Assembly: GCA_963695985.1 (NCBI GenBank)
Contig: CAVOIC010000011.1
Span: 186,001 to 250,000, forward strand
Origin: DATBVX01 sp963695985
Lineage (GTDB): Bacteria; Pseudomonadota; Gammaproteobacteria; Steroidobacterales; Steroidobacteraceae
Direction: 5' to 3'
DNA length: 64,000 nt
Below the pieces are notes generated by a model. That model saw only the letters and a list, made by a program, of their open reading frames with translations. It searched no databases and was not told the DNA's origin. Below, piece after piece: positions 53,101 to 61,518 of the stretch (positions within the stretch are counted from its first letter, which is position 1; every line of letters begins with the position of its first letter). A program made the position numbers and the translations under genes.

Positions 53101-53375
53101 GTTTGTCCACCGAATGACAGCATGATGCTGTCGATCCTTTCTCGGGCGACCACCCGTTCGACGATTTCCGCAGTTACCGGCACGAAGTAAACCTCGTCGG
53201 CAAGCTCGTGGCTGGTCTGGATGGTGGCTATGTTCGGGTTGACGAGCACGCTGCGGATGCGTTCCTCGCGCAGCGCTTTCAATGCCTGCGAACCCGAATA
53301 GTCGAATTCTCCCGCCTGGCCGATCTGCAGGGCGCCCGAACCCAGTACCAGAACATTGCGTGCGGCAGGAGTCAT
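50172..53375 (-). CDS. carB: Carbamoyl-phosphate synthase large subunit, eukaryotic (CAD/CPS-I)-like
   Basis: A 1067-residue enzyme with duplicated ATP-grasp halves making carbamoyl phosphate from bicarbonate, ammonia and two ATP. Unlike E. coli CarB (SGAQACKALREEGY; SYVLGGRAM), it reads FDYSGSQALKALREERI, VNPNIATIQTSHELADEVYF, RPSYVLSGAAMSVAHE, EHIENAGIHSGDATLLLPPQ and ITGPFNVQFLARNNVVKVIE, wording I recognise from animal CAD and CPS-I. The C-terminal allosteric domain is present but divergent. It overlaps carA by 4 bases and is followed by an SGNH protein. With a carbamoyltransferase divergently next to it, it may be a dedicated supply enzyme rather than the arginine/pyrimidine one. Confidence 0.93.
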   Translation of the reverse strand: MTPAARNVLVLGSGALQIGQAGEFDYSGSQALKALREERIRSVLVNPNIATIQTSHELADEVYFVPVTAEIVERVVARERIDSIMLSFGGQTALNCGLELDRRGTLERYGVRVLGTPLVSIRDTEDRRLFVERLREIGVATARSVACATVEEARAAVRAIGFPVMLRAGFALGGKGSALVDNAEALEPALRRAFAGGATQLLVEESLRGWKEIEYEIVRDRADNCITVCNMENVDPMGIHTGESIVVAPSQTLDDSEYQLLRSIAIRCARHLGIVGECNIQFALDPQSRDYRVIEINARLSRSSALASKATGYPLAYVAAKLGLGYLMPQIQNGITKCTTAFFEPALDYLVCKFPRWDLTKFSGSAKELGSEMKSVGEVMAIGRSFPEVLQKALRMLDIGVKGLDPEAFEFADLQRELQVATPRRMFAIAKAIRAGLSIAEIHRATRIDPWFLHEMATALDVYSRLVNEPCAIGPELLKQAKHMGFSDQFVDELTGQPRGSTRTARAHHGIRPHFAQIDTTAAEFPAQTNYLYSTYCAAASDVAPSTRRKVLVLGSGVYRIGSSVEFDWSCVSAVQAAAALGYETIMLNYNPETVSTDYDICDRLVFDEISLESVLDLCEYEKPDGVVVSMGGQIPNNLALRLQEVGIPILGTSALDIDRAEDRSKFSALLDELGIEQPRWRHATAVADALDMVAQVGGFPVLVRPSYVLSGAAMSVAHEHHELERILARAKRVSEDNPVVISKFETHSREIEIDAVADAGKLVVWAICEHIENAGIHSGDATLLLPPQMLYLPTLRRVREIASRLAQALEITGPFNVQFLARNNVVKVIECNLRASRSLPFVSKVLGHNFAAEAMRRMLGSRQPCRLNSLELDYVGVKVPMFSFARLVGADPLLGVEMASTGEVGCIGANAHEALLLGLLATGFRVPRAGVLLSLGPISEKYAFSDEARVIRESLGLPIYATQGTATMLSEVGIPCSVVGKGPEDEASIIRLIEEREVDLVINIPREYDQQGRPDGYFIRRVAIDAGIPLLTDLQLARAVIEALRCTPVDTLEPRPWSELVNRSMA

Positions 53376-54514
53376 GCTGGCCGTGCGGATCGCAGCTCAC
53401 CGACGACACGCAGGAAGTCATCGAAGAGAAATTCGGTATCGCGTGGCCCGGGTCGACCTTCGGGGTGAAACTGCACGCTGAAGAACGGCCGGTCGCGCCA
53501 GCGCAGGCCTTCATTGGTGCCGTCATTCAAGTTCACGAACCATGGTTCGCAGTCGGGCATTCCCTTGGGATCACCCACCGCGTAACCGTGATTCTGGCTC
53601 GTGACATAGCATCGACCACTGACGATGTCCTGGACTGGCTGATTGATTCCCCGATGTCCGTAGGGAAGCTTGTAGGTGTCGAGTCCCGCGGCACGCGCCA
53701 GAATCTGGTGACCCAGGCAAACGCCAAAGATCGGGCCGTTGAATCGCGCGAGCAGCGTACGGACCTGAGCAGTGAGCTCACCCAGGTCGCTCGGATCACC
53801 GGGCCCGTTACCGATCAGGATTCCGTCGACGTCGCGAGCCAGCAGCTGCAGATCCGCATGCCATGGGACCCGCACCACGGCCGCTCCACGTTCGCACAGG
53901 CAGCGGGCGATGCCATCCTTCGCTCCTGCGTCCACGAGCATGACGCGCAATTCGCCGCCCGGGTAAATGACGGGCTCTGCTGGGGCCACGCGCTGGAACA
54001 CCTCGCGCTGCATCTCTACGCCGCGCGCCTCGCGACGAGCCAGCGCCGCCGACATGCCCGCTGGATACAGCAAGCCGTGCATGGTGCCGTGTCCACGCAG
54101 CCTTTGCGTGAGGGTGCGGGTGTCGATGCCCGTCATGAGCGGCACTTGCGCTGTGCGCAGCCACTGCTCGAGTGAGCGCGTCGCCCGGTGATGACTGTGA
54201 TGCTCAGCCAGCCGTTGGACTATGACGCCCTCGACCTGCACACGGCGCGACTGGAAATCATCTGCTGGCGGAAAATGGCTGTCGGTACTCGGAACGCCGT
54301 AGTTGCCGATGAGTGGATATGTGAAGACGAGAATTTGCCCGGCGTACGACGGATCGGTCAGTGCCTCCGTATAACCCGTCATGCCGGTGTTGAACACGAC
54401 CTCACCGGACACGGGTGCCTCGAAGCCAACTCCAATGCCTTCGTACTCGGAGCCGTCCTCGAGTTCGAGCTTGATGCGAAAGGACGGCACTGGATCGGTG
54501 TCTATCAAAATCAC
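53372..54514 (-). CDS. carA: Carbamoyl-phosphate synthase small subunit, eukaryotic-like
   Basis: A 380-residue glutamine amidotransferase subunit. The class I triad is visible: Cys in IFGVCLGHQILARAAG, His/Glu in FFSVQFHPEGRPGPRD. Preceding landmarks TYPLIGNYGVPSTDSHF, RSLEQWLRTAQVPL, GIDTRTLTQRLRGHG and FVNLNDGTNEG resemble the CAD glutaminase domain more than E. coli CarA. The ATG at 54514 gives a short leader (MILIDTDPVPSF). It is first in its operon, divergent from the SxtJ-like gene across 192 bases. Confidence 0.92.
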   Translation of the reverse strand: MILIDTDPVPSFRIKLELEDGSEYEGIGVGFEAPVSGEVVFNTGMTGYTEALTDPSYAGQILVFTYPLIGNYGVPSTDSHFPPADDFQSRRVQVEGVIVQRLAEHHSHHRATRSLEQWLRTAQVPLMTGIDTRTLTQRLRGHGTMHGLLYPAGMSAALARREARGVEMQREVFQRVAPAEPVIYPGGELRVMLVDAGAKDGIARCLCERGAAVVRVPWHADLQLLARDVDGILIGNGPGDPSDLGELTAQVRTLLARFNGPIFGVCLGHQILARAAGLDTYKLPYGHRGINQPVQDIVSGRCYVTSQNHGYAVGDPKGMPDCEPWFVNLNDGTNEGLRWRDRPFFSVQFHPEGRPGPRDTEFLFDDFLRVVGELRSARPA

Positions 54515-54706
54515 AACGTTATGATGTGGCGCGCTCCTCGGCCCGCGCGCGGCTTTGCGACGATTATGTGAAGCAGTTGATGGTGATCACTGTTTGATTC
54601 CTGACAGCATCATGAGAGCACTCGGGGTAGGATGCTACACTGAGATTGTGGGGATAAATAACCGGGCAAACTGCGCACGAACCCGCTACCGACAGTCGGA
54701 AGTCAG

Positions 54707-55102
54707 ATGAAACCCGCGAAACAACCGTCCAACCGAAGTTTCGGTTCACTATTTACTGTTGTATTCGCGCTCTGGGGTGCAGTGTCGTGGTGGCGATCGC
54801 GTCCCACCGCGCCATATCTGCTCGCTATTGCCGTCGGCTTCGCTGTCATCACACTCCTGCACTCCGATTGGCTGGCACCGCTCAACCGCGCCTGGATGCG
54901 GCTCGCCGAGATCTTGAATCGAGTCGTGAGTCCCATTGTTCTCGGCCTCCTCTACTACGGCCTCGTGACACCTTTCGGAGCTATCATGCGCTTGGGCGGT
55001 CGAGACCCGATGCGCCGCCGCTTCGAGGCACAGGCCTCCAGCTACTGGATCCCGCGCCAGCCGCCGGGACCGCCGCCGGATTCGCTGAGCAATCAATTCT
55101 GA
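54707..55102 (+). CDS. SxtJ-family membrane protein
   Basis: A 131-residue protein with two or three membrane segments (LFTVVFALWGAVSWW, YLLAIAVGFAVITLL, VVSPIVLGLLYYGLVTPFG). The C-terminal GRDPMRRRFEAQASSYWIPR is the SxtJ/DUF hallmark. SxtJ lies beside carbamoyltransferases in saxitoxin and polysaccharide clusters, and the same order holds here. Its role is unknown; a membrane partner of the carbamoyltransferase is the working idea. Confidence 0.8.
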   Translation: MKPAKQPSNRSFGSLFTVVFALWGAVSWWRSRPTAPYLLAIAVGFAVITLLHSDWLAPLNRAWMRLAEILNRVVSPIVLGLLYYGLVTPFGAIMRLGGRDPMRRRFEAQASSYWIPRQPPGPPPDSLSNQF

Positions 55103-55122
55103 GCACACCGGACGAGATCACC

Positions 55123-55272
55123 GTGTCATTCCTCGTCGAATTCTGGAAATTCATCCGCGTACGCAAGAAGTTCTGGCTCTTGCCGCTCATCGTGATCATG
55201 CTGTTGCTGGGCGGTCTGTTGATTCTCGCCCAGGGCTCGGCGCTGGCGCCGTTCATCTACACGCTGTTCTGA
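55123..55272 (+). CDS. DUF5989 small membrane protein
   Basis: A 49-residue protein, MSFLVEFWKFIRVRKKFWLL then a single hydrophobic helix LPLIVIMLLLGGLLILAQGS and FIYTLF. This matches DUF5989, regularly found between an SxtJ-like gene and a carbamoyltransferase. The start is a GTG at 55123; the carbamoyltransferase ATG follows 5 bases after the stop. Confidence 0.82.
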   Translation: MSFLVEFWKFIRVRKKFWLLPLIVIMLLLGGLLILAQGSALAPFIYTLF

Positions 55273-55277
55273 GCGGG

Positions 55278-57113
55278 ATGCGGATTCTAGGAATCTCCGC
55301 CTACTACCATGACAGTGCGGCGGCACTACTCGTCGACGGCCGCATCGTGGCCGCCGCGCAGGAGGAGCGCTTCACACGTAAGAAGCACGACTCCGGCTTT
55401 CCCGCCAATGCCACGCGATTCTGCCTGGATTTTGCGAACCTCAAACCGGAGCAGATTGACTTCGTCGCGTTCTACGACAAGCCGTTCCTCAAATTCGAGC
55501 GCCTGCTCGAGACCTATCTCGCGTTCGCCCCGAAGGGCTTTCAATCGTTCAGGCAGGCGCTGCCACTGTGGATCAAGGAGAAGCTGTTTCAGAAGAGCCT
55601 GCTTGCCAACGAACTAGGCGAGCTCTTTCCCGGCGTGGACTGGGAGCAGCGGCTGCTCTTCTCCGAGCACCATCTGAGTCACGCCGCGAGCGCGTTCTAC
55701 CCCTCGCCGTTCGAGCGCGCCGCCGTGCTCACGATGGATGGCGTGGGCGAATGGACGACGACCTCGCTGGCGCTGGGGAGCGGAAACGACCTGACTGTGA
55801 TCCGGGAGATTCATTTCCCCCACTCGCTGGGCTTGCTGTATTCGGCGTTCACTTACTACACGGGATTCAAGGTGAATTCCGGCGAGTACAAGGTCATGGG
55901 CCTCGCTCCCTACGGAACGCCGAAGTATGCCGACGCGATCCGTAGCAAGCTCATCGACATCAAAGAGGACGGCACCTTCCGTCTGAACCTCGACTACTTC
56001 AATTACTGCACGGGCCTGACGATGACCAACGAGCAGTTCGATGAACTGTTTGGTGGTCCGCCTCGCAAGCCCGAAGATCGGCTCACGCAGCGCGAGATGG
56101 ACCTCGCTGCATCAATCCAGCAAATCACTGAAGAGGTCGTGCTAAAGCTGGCGCGTTCGATCTCCAGGGAAACGCGCGAGCCCAACCTGTGCCTCGCCGG
56201 CGGTGTCGCGCTCAATTGCGTCGCCAACGGCAAGCTTCTGCGCGAGAAGTGCTTCGAGCGAATGTGGCTGCAGCCTGCAGCGGGTGACGCGGGCGGCGCC
56301 CCCGGAGCCGCGTTGGCGGCTTTCCATCTGTATCACCGTCAGCCGCGGGTTGCTCCCAAGAGTCTGGACGGCATGCAGGGCGCCTACCTCGGTCCGCACT
56401 ACCAGGACGCCGACATCGAGAGACGCCTGTCGGCGGTGGGCGCGCGGTTCGAGGTGCTTAGCGACAGCGCCCTGATCGATACCTGTGCCCGCGACCTTGC
56501 GGCGGGCAAGGCTCTCGGCTGGCATCAGGGCCGCATGGAATTCGGCCCGCGAGCACTCGGCGCACGATCGATACTCGGCGACGCCCGCTCACCGACGATG
56601 CAGAAGATGCTCAACCTGAAGGTCAAGTACCGCGAATCGTTTCGTCCGTTCGCGCCCTCTGTGCTGCGTGAGAAGGTGGCCGAATGGTTCGACCTCAACG
56701 AGGACAGTCCTTACATGCTGCTGGTGGCTGACGTACTGCCACGCCATCGTATTGCCATGACCAGGGAGCAACAGGAGCTCTTTGGAATCGACAAGCTCAA
56801 TGTTCCGCGTTCCAGCGTTCCGGCCATCACCCACGTCGATTATTCAGCGCGCGTGCAGACCATCCACAAGGAAACGAACCCGCGCTATCACGCCTTGATC
56901 GAGCGTTTCAATGTCCTCACGGGATGTCCGGTGATCGTCAACACGAGTTTCAACGTGCGTGGCGAACCGATTGTGTGTACGCCGGAGGATGCCTTTCGCT
57001 GCTTCATGGGCACCGAGATTGAAGTGCTGGCAGTCGGCAATTACTACCTGCGAAAGGAGCTGCAGGACCCCGCCCTGAAGCGCAACTACGAGAGCGAGTT
57101 CGAACTCGACTGA
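55278..57113 (+). CDS. NodU/CmcH-family carbamoyltransferase
   Basis: A 611-residue O-carbamoyltransferase. The N-terminal Kae1-like domain has ILGISAYYHDSAAALLVDGR, the metal-binding His pair in FSEHHLSHAASAF, and TMDGVGEWTTTSLALG; the C-terminal domain has GRMEFGPRALGARSILGD and NTSFNVRGEPIVCTPEDAFR. Carbamoyl phosphate and ATP give carbamoyl adenylate, then the carbamoyl group is passed to a hydroxyl of the acceptor, which is unknown. The immediate SxtJ and DUF5989 neighbours suggest a membrane-linked acceptor such as a glycan or glycolipid. The divergent carAB operon could feed it. Confidence 0.93.
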   Translation: MRILGISAYYHDSAAALLVDGRIVAAAQEERFTRKKHDSGFPANATRFCLDFANLKPEQIDFVAFYDKPFLKFERLLETYLAFAPKGFQSFRQALPLWIKEKLFQKSLLANELGELFPGVDWEQRLLFSEHHLSHAASAFYPSPFERAAVLTMDGVGEWTTTSLALGSGNDLTVIREIHFPHSLGLLYSAFTYYTGFKVNSGEYKVMGLAPYGTPKYADAIRSKLIDIKEDGTFRLNLDYFNYCTGLTMTNEQFDELFGGPPRKPEDRLTQREMDLAASIQQITEEVVLKLARSISRETREPNLCLAGGVALNCVANGKLLREKCFERMWLQPAAGDAGGAPGAALAAFHLYHRQPRVAPKSLDGMQGAYLGPHYQDADIERRLSAVGARFEVLSDSALIDTCARDLAAGKALGWHQGRMEFGPRALGARSILGDARSPTMQKMLNLKVKYRESFRPFAPSVLREKVAEWFDLNEDSPYMLLVADVLPRHRIAMTREQQELFGIDKLNVPRSSVPAITHVDYSARVQTIHKETNPRYHALIERFNVLTGCPVIVNTSFNVRGEPIVCTPEDAFRCFMGTEIEVLAVGNYYLRKELQDPALKRNYESEFELD

Positions 57114-57390
57114 AGACTGTGAATATTTCGTCAGCCTCTGGCGGGAACCGCCTGGGACTTCGAGGCGCCCTGCCGCCACACCGCTATGGAGGGCTCGCAT
57201 CACTCCCACATTCCTGTATCCTACGCGCCGAGCACCAGCGAGAACTGCATCACGAAAACGCAGGTTTCAGTGCCGAGCGATGCTGCCGCGAGCGCGGTTC
57301 TGTGCTCTTCACCGCAACGTTACTTCCACTCGACTGACATCATAACCACCGCATCTCTACCCTCTGTGCTGCCATGCGAGGAGACGCGCG
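57114..57390 (+). other. Non-coding stretch after the carbamoyltransferase gene
   Basis: 277 bases in which no gene, repeat, tRNA or clear hairpin terminator with a T-run could be recognised. Confidence 0.5.
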
Positions 57391-57678
57391 GTGAGTGGTA
57401 AGACCGTCTCAACGGTCCCTAGGTCAGCGGGCTACGCCGGTCCCATCAGTATCGATGCCGAGTTTGGCCTTGTGATTACGGCCTGTTTGATCGTCCATGT
57501 GGCCCTGGTCGTGTTGCTCCTCAGCACGTGGGACCAGTTTGCTATGCACCCTGTCCTCTTTCTGGTTGTCGGCGAGGCGGCTCTCGTAGTCCTTGCGCGA
57601 CAGATCGGTCGTGCCCTGCGCGCAGCTTCTAGTCAGTTCAGCACTGTCCCCCAATCGGTTGACACCACAACCGCTTGA
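57391..57678 (+). CDS. Small hypothetical membrane protein
   Basis: A 95-residue product from a GTG at 57391 (GAGGAGACGCGCG precedes it). It has two hydrophobic segments, VITACLIVHVALVVLLL and PVLFLVVGEAALVVLA. No family was recognised. It is followed 57 bases later by a DUF4126 gene. Coding is supported by the good ribosome site and the coherent membrane pattern, but the codon evidence is weak. Confidence 0.45.
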   Translation: MSGKTVSTVPRSAGYAGPISIDAEFGLVITACLIVHVALVVLLLSTWDQFAMHPVLFLVVGEAALVVLARQIGRALRAASSQFSTVPQSVDTTTA

Positions 57679-57735
57679 GCTGACCGAAAACCCGCCTGCT
57701 ATGCTTCCGCCCGAATTCCCCGGGACGGCAGCCAG

Positions 57736-58305
57736 ATGTCCGTCGAGCTCGTAGTATCTATTGCTCTCGCTGTCGGGCTCGCGGCGGCGGTCGGTTTTCG
57801 AGTGTTCTTGCCATTGCTCGTGGTGAGCGCAGCCGCCTTCACGGGTCACCTCGAACTTAGCAACGGTTTCGAGTGGCTCGGAACGCGCGGCGCCCTCGTG
57901 ATGCTCAGCGTAGCGACTGTCCTTGAAGTCGGGGCGTACTACATCCCGGCCGTAGACAATCTTCTTGATGTCCTCGCAACGCCAGCTGCGCTGATTGCGG
58001 GCATCGTGATATCTGCCGCGGTCATGGTCGACCTGCCCCCCTTGGTGAGGTGGGCGACTGCCATCATCGCGGGTGGCGGTGTGGCCGGCTTGACGCAGGC
58101 GGCAACCGCGTTGCTTAGAACCAAGTCCACCGTGTTCACAGGCGGACTCGCCAACCCGGTGGTCGCCACTGCCGAGTTGGGCGGGGCACTGCTCGTTTCG
58201 CTGCTGGCTCTGTTGGCGCCATTGGCTGCCCTCGTCCTGATTGTCGCGTTCTGCTGGGTGGCGGCGCGTCTTCTGCGCCCGATGCGCTCACGTACCCAGA
58301 GATGA
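57736..58305 (+). CDS. DUF4126 family membrane protein
   Basis: A 189-residue protein with about five membrane helices. It opens VELVVSIALAVGLAAAVGFR and includes YYIPAVDNLLDVLATPAALI and NPVVATAELGGALLVSLLAL, typical of DUF4126. Function unknown. It stands 150 bases before the methanethiol-oxidase-like gene; the gap contains no recognisable gene. Confidence 0.82.
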   Translation: MSVELVVSIALAVGLAAAVGFRVFLPLLVVSAAAFTGHLELSNGFEWLGTRGALVMLSVATVLEVGAYYIPAVDNLLDVLATPAALIAGIVISAAVMVDLPPLVRWATAIIAGGGVAGLTQAATALLRTKSTVFTGGLANPVVATAELGGALLVSLLALLAPLAALVLIVAFCWVAARLLRPMRSRTQR

Positions 58306-58455
58306 CGAGCACCCCTAGTTGAATCCTCGTCTGGCTGGATCGACCCAAAGGTGCAGTTGGTACAGGCCTCGAATTGCGCGATGATGGAAGTCACGTGAGC
58401 ACGGTTTACGCCGTGGTCATCTAGGCGGGCTCGGCCAGTCCTTGGGGAGGTAGCT

Positions 58456-59768
58456 ATGAGCGTGCGATCCATCTGCTTCGGCTGTGGCGCTGACTTTCGG
58501 CTGGTGCAGCGTAGCGCCGACGAAACCTGCAACTCGCCTTACATGTCCGGGCTGATCAAGGGGCAGGAGACCGTACATTCATGTCGTGGACGCTTGGGGT
58601 CGAGGGGCTCGGTGACGGCTCCGACAAGCTCGTCACAATCGATGTCGATCCGAAGTCCAAGACCTACGGCAAGGTGATTCACAGCGTATCGGTCGGTGGA
58701 CGCGGCGAGGCCCACCACATGGGATTCACCGATGATCGCAAGTACCTGTGGGCCGGCGGCCTCGACGACAGCGTGATCTACGTGTTCGACGTCGGAACCA
58801 ATCCGGCCAAGCCCAAGCTCGTCCGCACCGTGTCGGATCTCACGGCCCGCACCGGATACGTCGGACCGCATACGTTCTACGCGCTGCCGGGACGCATGCT
58901 GATTGGGAATCTGTCGAACGCGAAGGACAAGGGCGGTGTCACCGGCATGGCCCAGTACAACAACCAGGGCCGGTTCGTTGCGAAGTTCGACATGCCCGTC
59001 GGCGAAATCGGCGGCGTGAAGGGCGATGGTTACGGCTACGACATCGCAATCAATCCGGCCAAGAATGCGCTGCTTACATCGAGCTTCACGGGCTTGAACA
59101 ACTACATGCGTGATCTCGGCGAAGTGGTCAACGACAAGGAAGCGATGCGGCACTTTGGCGGCACGATGGTCATGTGGGACCTGAAGGCGATGAAGCCCAC
59201 CAAGATCTTCAGCGTTCCGGGTGCCCCACTCGAAATCCGCTGGTCGCTCAATCCGGGCGACAACTGGGCCATCACGGCCGCGGCACTGACTTCGAAGCTC
59301 TGGCTGATCAGGCAGGACTCCTCCGGCGCGTGGCAGGCCAAGGAAGTCGGGACGATCGGCGATCCGGCCAAGATCCCGTTGCCCGTCGACATTTCGATCG
59401 CTGCAAACGGCAAGGGACTGTGGGTCAACACTTTCATGGATGGAATGACGCATTACTTCGACCTGTCGAACCCGGAACAGCCGAAGGAGACCTACGCCAA
59501 GCACACCGGCAAGCAGGTCAACATGATTTCGCAGAGCTGGGACGGCAAGCGTGTCTACATCTCATCCAGCCTGCTCTCGAAATGGGACAAGAAGGGCGAC
59601 GACAACGAGCAGTTCCTGCGTGCATTCAACTGGGACGGCAAGGAGCTCACTCCCGCGTTTGAAGTCGATTTCACGCAGGAAAAACTGGGCAGGCCTCACC
59701 ACATGAAATTCACGGCGCGGCCGGCCGGCCAGGCGGCACTCGGCGCTGACGCGGTAGCAATGCGTTGA
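58456..59768 (+). pseudogene. mtoX: Selenium-binding protein 56/methanethiol oxidase family protein with N-terminal frame breaks
   Basis: SBP56-family copper enzymes oxidise methanethiol to formaldehyde, sulfide and peroxide. The N-terminus starts at ATG 58456 (GGGGAGG ribosome site) with ADETCNSPYMSGLIKGQE, then within 20 bases two single-base insertions move it to the frame of WTLGVEGLGDGSDKLVTIDV, which runs intact to 59768 (GGRGEAHHMGFTDD, GGVKGDGYGYDIAINP, GRPHHMKFTAR). Between the two, the third frame supplies the expected PYIHV. Read literally, only a product from an internal ATG at 58581 is complete, lacking the first 45 or so residues. It overlaps an SCO gene (TGATG), the gene order known for mtoX. 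Confidence 0.75.
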
Positions 59769-60460
59769 TGCGCTGGAGTCGGCTTTGCAGCGCGGTAGCA
59801 TTTCTTGCCGCGGCTGCAATTTCACGGGCCGCCGTTGATCCCGTGAGCGCCCAGGCGCCGCGGATGGATTTCGTGCCGCCTGCCGCCGGTACCTATCAGC
59901 TGCAACGAATCCAGCTGAGCCCGGATGGTGTGCTGCTGGACGCGCAGGCGCGACCGAGCCGCCTGTCGGCACACACCACCGGCAAGATCACGCTGCTGAC
60001 CTTCTTCTATACGTACTGTACTGATCCATGGGGGTGCCCGTTCGCTTACCAGACACTGACGGATCTGCGCGAGCGGCTGGTGACGGATCCGAAGCTTGCG
60101 GGACGCGTGCGCTTCGTCAGCGTGAGCTTCGATCCCACCAATGACACGCCCGCTGCCCTGGCGCGCTACGGTGGAGATCTCGCTAACGATGCGCGCCTCG
60201 AGTGGAGCTTTCTCACGGCGCGCTCGGTTGATGAATTATTGCCAGTACTCGAAGGCTTTGGTCAGGACGTCAGTGTCGAAGTCGACGCGCACGGTCGGTC
60301 GACGCGCACGATGCATCACATGCTGAAACTATTCCTCATCGATCGTCACGGCATCGTGCGCGAGATCTACTCGCTCGCTTTCCTGCAACCCCAGGTGATG
60401 CTGAACGACATCAAGACGCTGGCGCTCGAGGAAGGTGCGGGACTTGCGGCTGTGCGCTGA
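59768..60460 (+). CDS. SCO1/SenC family protein with a CX5C site
   Basis: A 230-residue exported thioredoxin-fold protein (signal ending AAAAISRA). SCO proteins deliver copper; their metal site is normally CX3C plus a distal His. Here the cysteines are in FYTYCTDPWGCPFAYQ, giving CX5C, and the His is in RTMHHMLKLFLIDRHG. The start ATG is coupled to the SBP56 stop (TGATG). SCO genes accompany mtoX in known methanethiol oxidase operons, where the protein is thought to mature the copper site; the MauG-type partner is not seen here. Confidence 0.85.
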   Translation: MRWSRLCSAVAFLAAAAISRAAVDPVSAQAPRMDFVPPAAGTYQLQRIQLSPDGVLLDAQARPSRLSAHTTGKITLLTFFYTYCTDPWGCPFAYQTLTDLRERLVTDPKLAGRVRFVSVSFDPTNDTPAALARYGGDLANDARLEWSFLTARSVDELLPVLEGFGQDVSVEVDAHGRSTRTMHHMLKLFLIDRHGIVREIYSLAFLQPQVMLNDIKTLALEEGAGLAAVR

Positions 60461-60510
60461 GAGGGTCTCGTGGCAAGCGGGCGGCCTGCCGGGCGGCACT
60501 GGAGAAAGAG

Positions 60511-61491
60511 CTACAGCCAGCCGCGGCGTTTGAAATACGCGTAAGGCAGGATCGCCGAGATGATCATGAGGACCACTGCGAGCGGATAGCCGCCGATCCA
60601 GCCGAGTTCCGGCATGAAGTGGAAGTTCATGCCGTAGATGCTGGCGATGAGCGTCGGCGGCAGGAACACCACGGCCGCCACCGAGAAGATCTTGATGATG
60701 TTGTTCTGCTCGATGTTGATCATGCCGAGCGTCGCTTCGAGCAGGAAATTCGCCTTGCTGGCGACGAAGGACGCGTGGTCCGAAAGCGCCAGCACGTCGC
60801 GGCTCAGCGTGCGAAAACGTGCGCGCACGTCGTTGGGCAGCGTGAGCGCCGTGGTCTGCTGGATGAAGGTGAGCAGGCGGTTCACGCTCACCAGTGATTC
60901 TCGCGCCTTGGAGGTGAGATCGCCGTTCTGGCCGACGCGCGCCATCACCGCGCGCGTGTCACGCGATGCCGCGCTTGCCGAGCGCCGCCGCTTTGGCGGC
61001 GAGAACACGTCGCCCGAGAGCTGATCGAGATCCGCGCCAACGCGCTCGAGCACGTCGGCCATGCGGTTGATGATCGCCTCGATGAGCCCGGCCAGGATCA
61101 TCGGCGCGGAGGTGCAGGCATTCGGGTGGCGCTCGGCGAACGAGACGAAACGCTGAAACGGCAGCGGGTCGACGTAGCGATTGGTGATCAGGCGATCCTT
61201 CGCCACGATGAAAGTGATCTGCGCGCTCTCAGGCAGGTCGGTGTCGAGCCGCGTGACGATGGTGATCGTCATGTACATCACACCGGCTTCTTCGTAGAGG
61301 CGGCTCGAGGCCTCGATCTCGCGCATTTCCTCGCGCGTCGGCACATCGACGCTGAAGGTGGACTCGACGAGCTTTTCTTCCTCGGGCGTCGGCGCGATCA
61401 GGTCGATCCACAGCGCGTCGGGCGCAATGGCATCCGCCGGCCCGTTGCCACGTGCGAGTCCTTGGGGCCGCGAGACATACGAGTTGAGCAC
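60511..61491 (-). CDS. corA: CorA-type magnesium/cobalt transporter
   Basis: A 326-residue metal-ion channel. The hallmark YGMNFHFMPELG follows the first membrane helix (FLPPTLIASI) and precedes the second (YPLAVVLMIISAILPYAYF), ending in the usual basic tail KRRGWL. The long soluble N-terminal part is the regulatory funnel. It stands alone, convergent with the SCO gene. Confidence 0.93.
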   Translation of the reverse strand: MLNSYVSRPQGLARGNGPADAIAPDALWIDLIAPTPEEEKLVESTFSVDVPTREEMREIEASSRLYEEAGVMYMTITIVTRLDTDLPESAQITFIVAKDRLITNRYVDPLPFQRFVSFAERHPNACTSAPMILAGLIEAIINRMADVLERVGADLDQLSGDVFSPPKRRRSASAASRDTRAVMARVGQNGDLTSKARESLVSVNRLLTFIQQTTALTLPNDVRARFRTLSRDVLALSDHASFVASKANFLLEATLGMINIEQNNIIKIFSVAAVVFLPPTLIASIYGMNFHFMPELGWIGGYPLAVVLMIISAILPYAYFKRRGWL

Positions 61492-61518
61492 GGGCCTTCC
61501 AGCGGTTGAGGCAGGTCG

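Noticed and set aside
60461..60510. GC-rich inverted words between the SCO gene and corA
   Set aside because: The stem is imperfect and lacks a T-run on either strand, so not called as a terminator.
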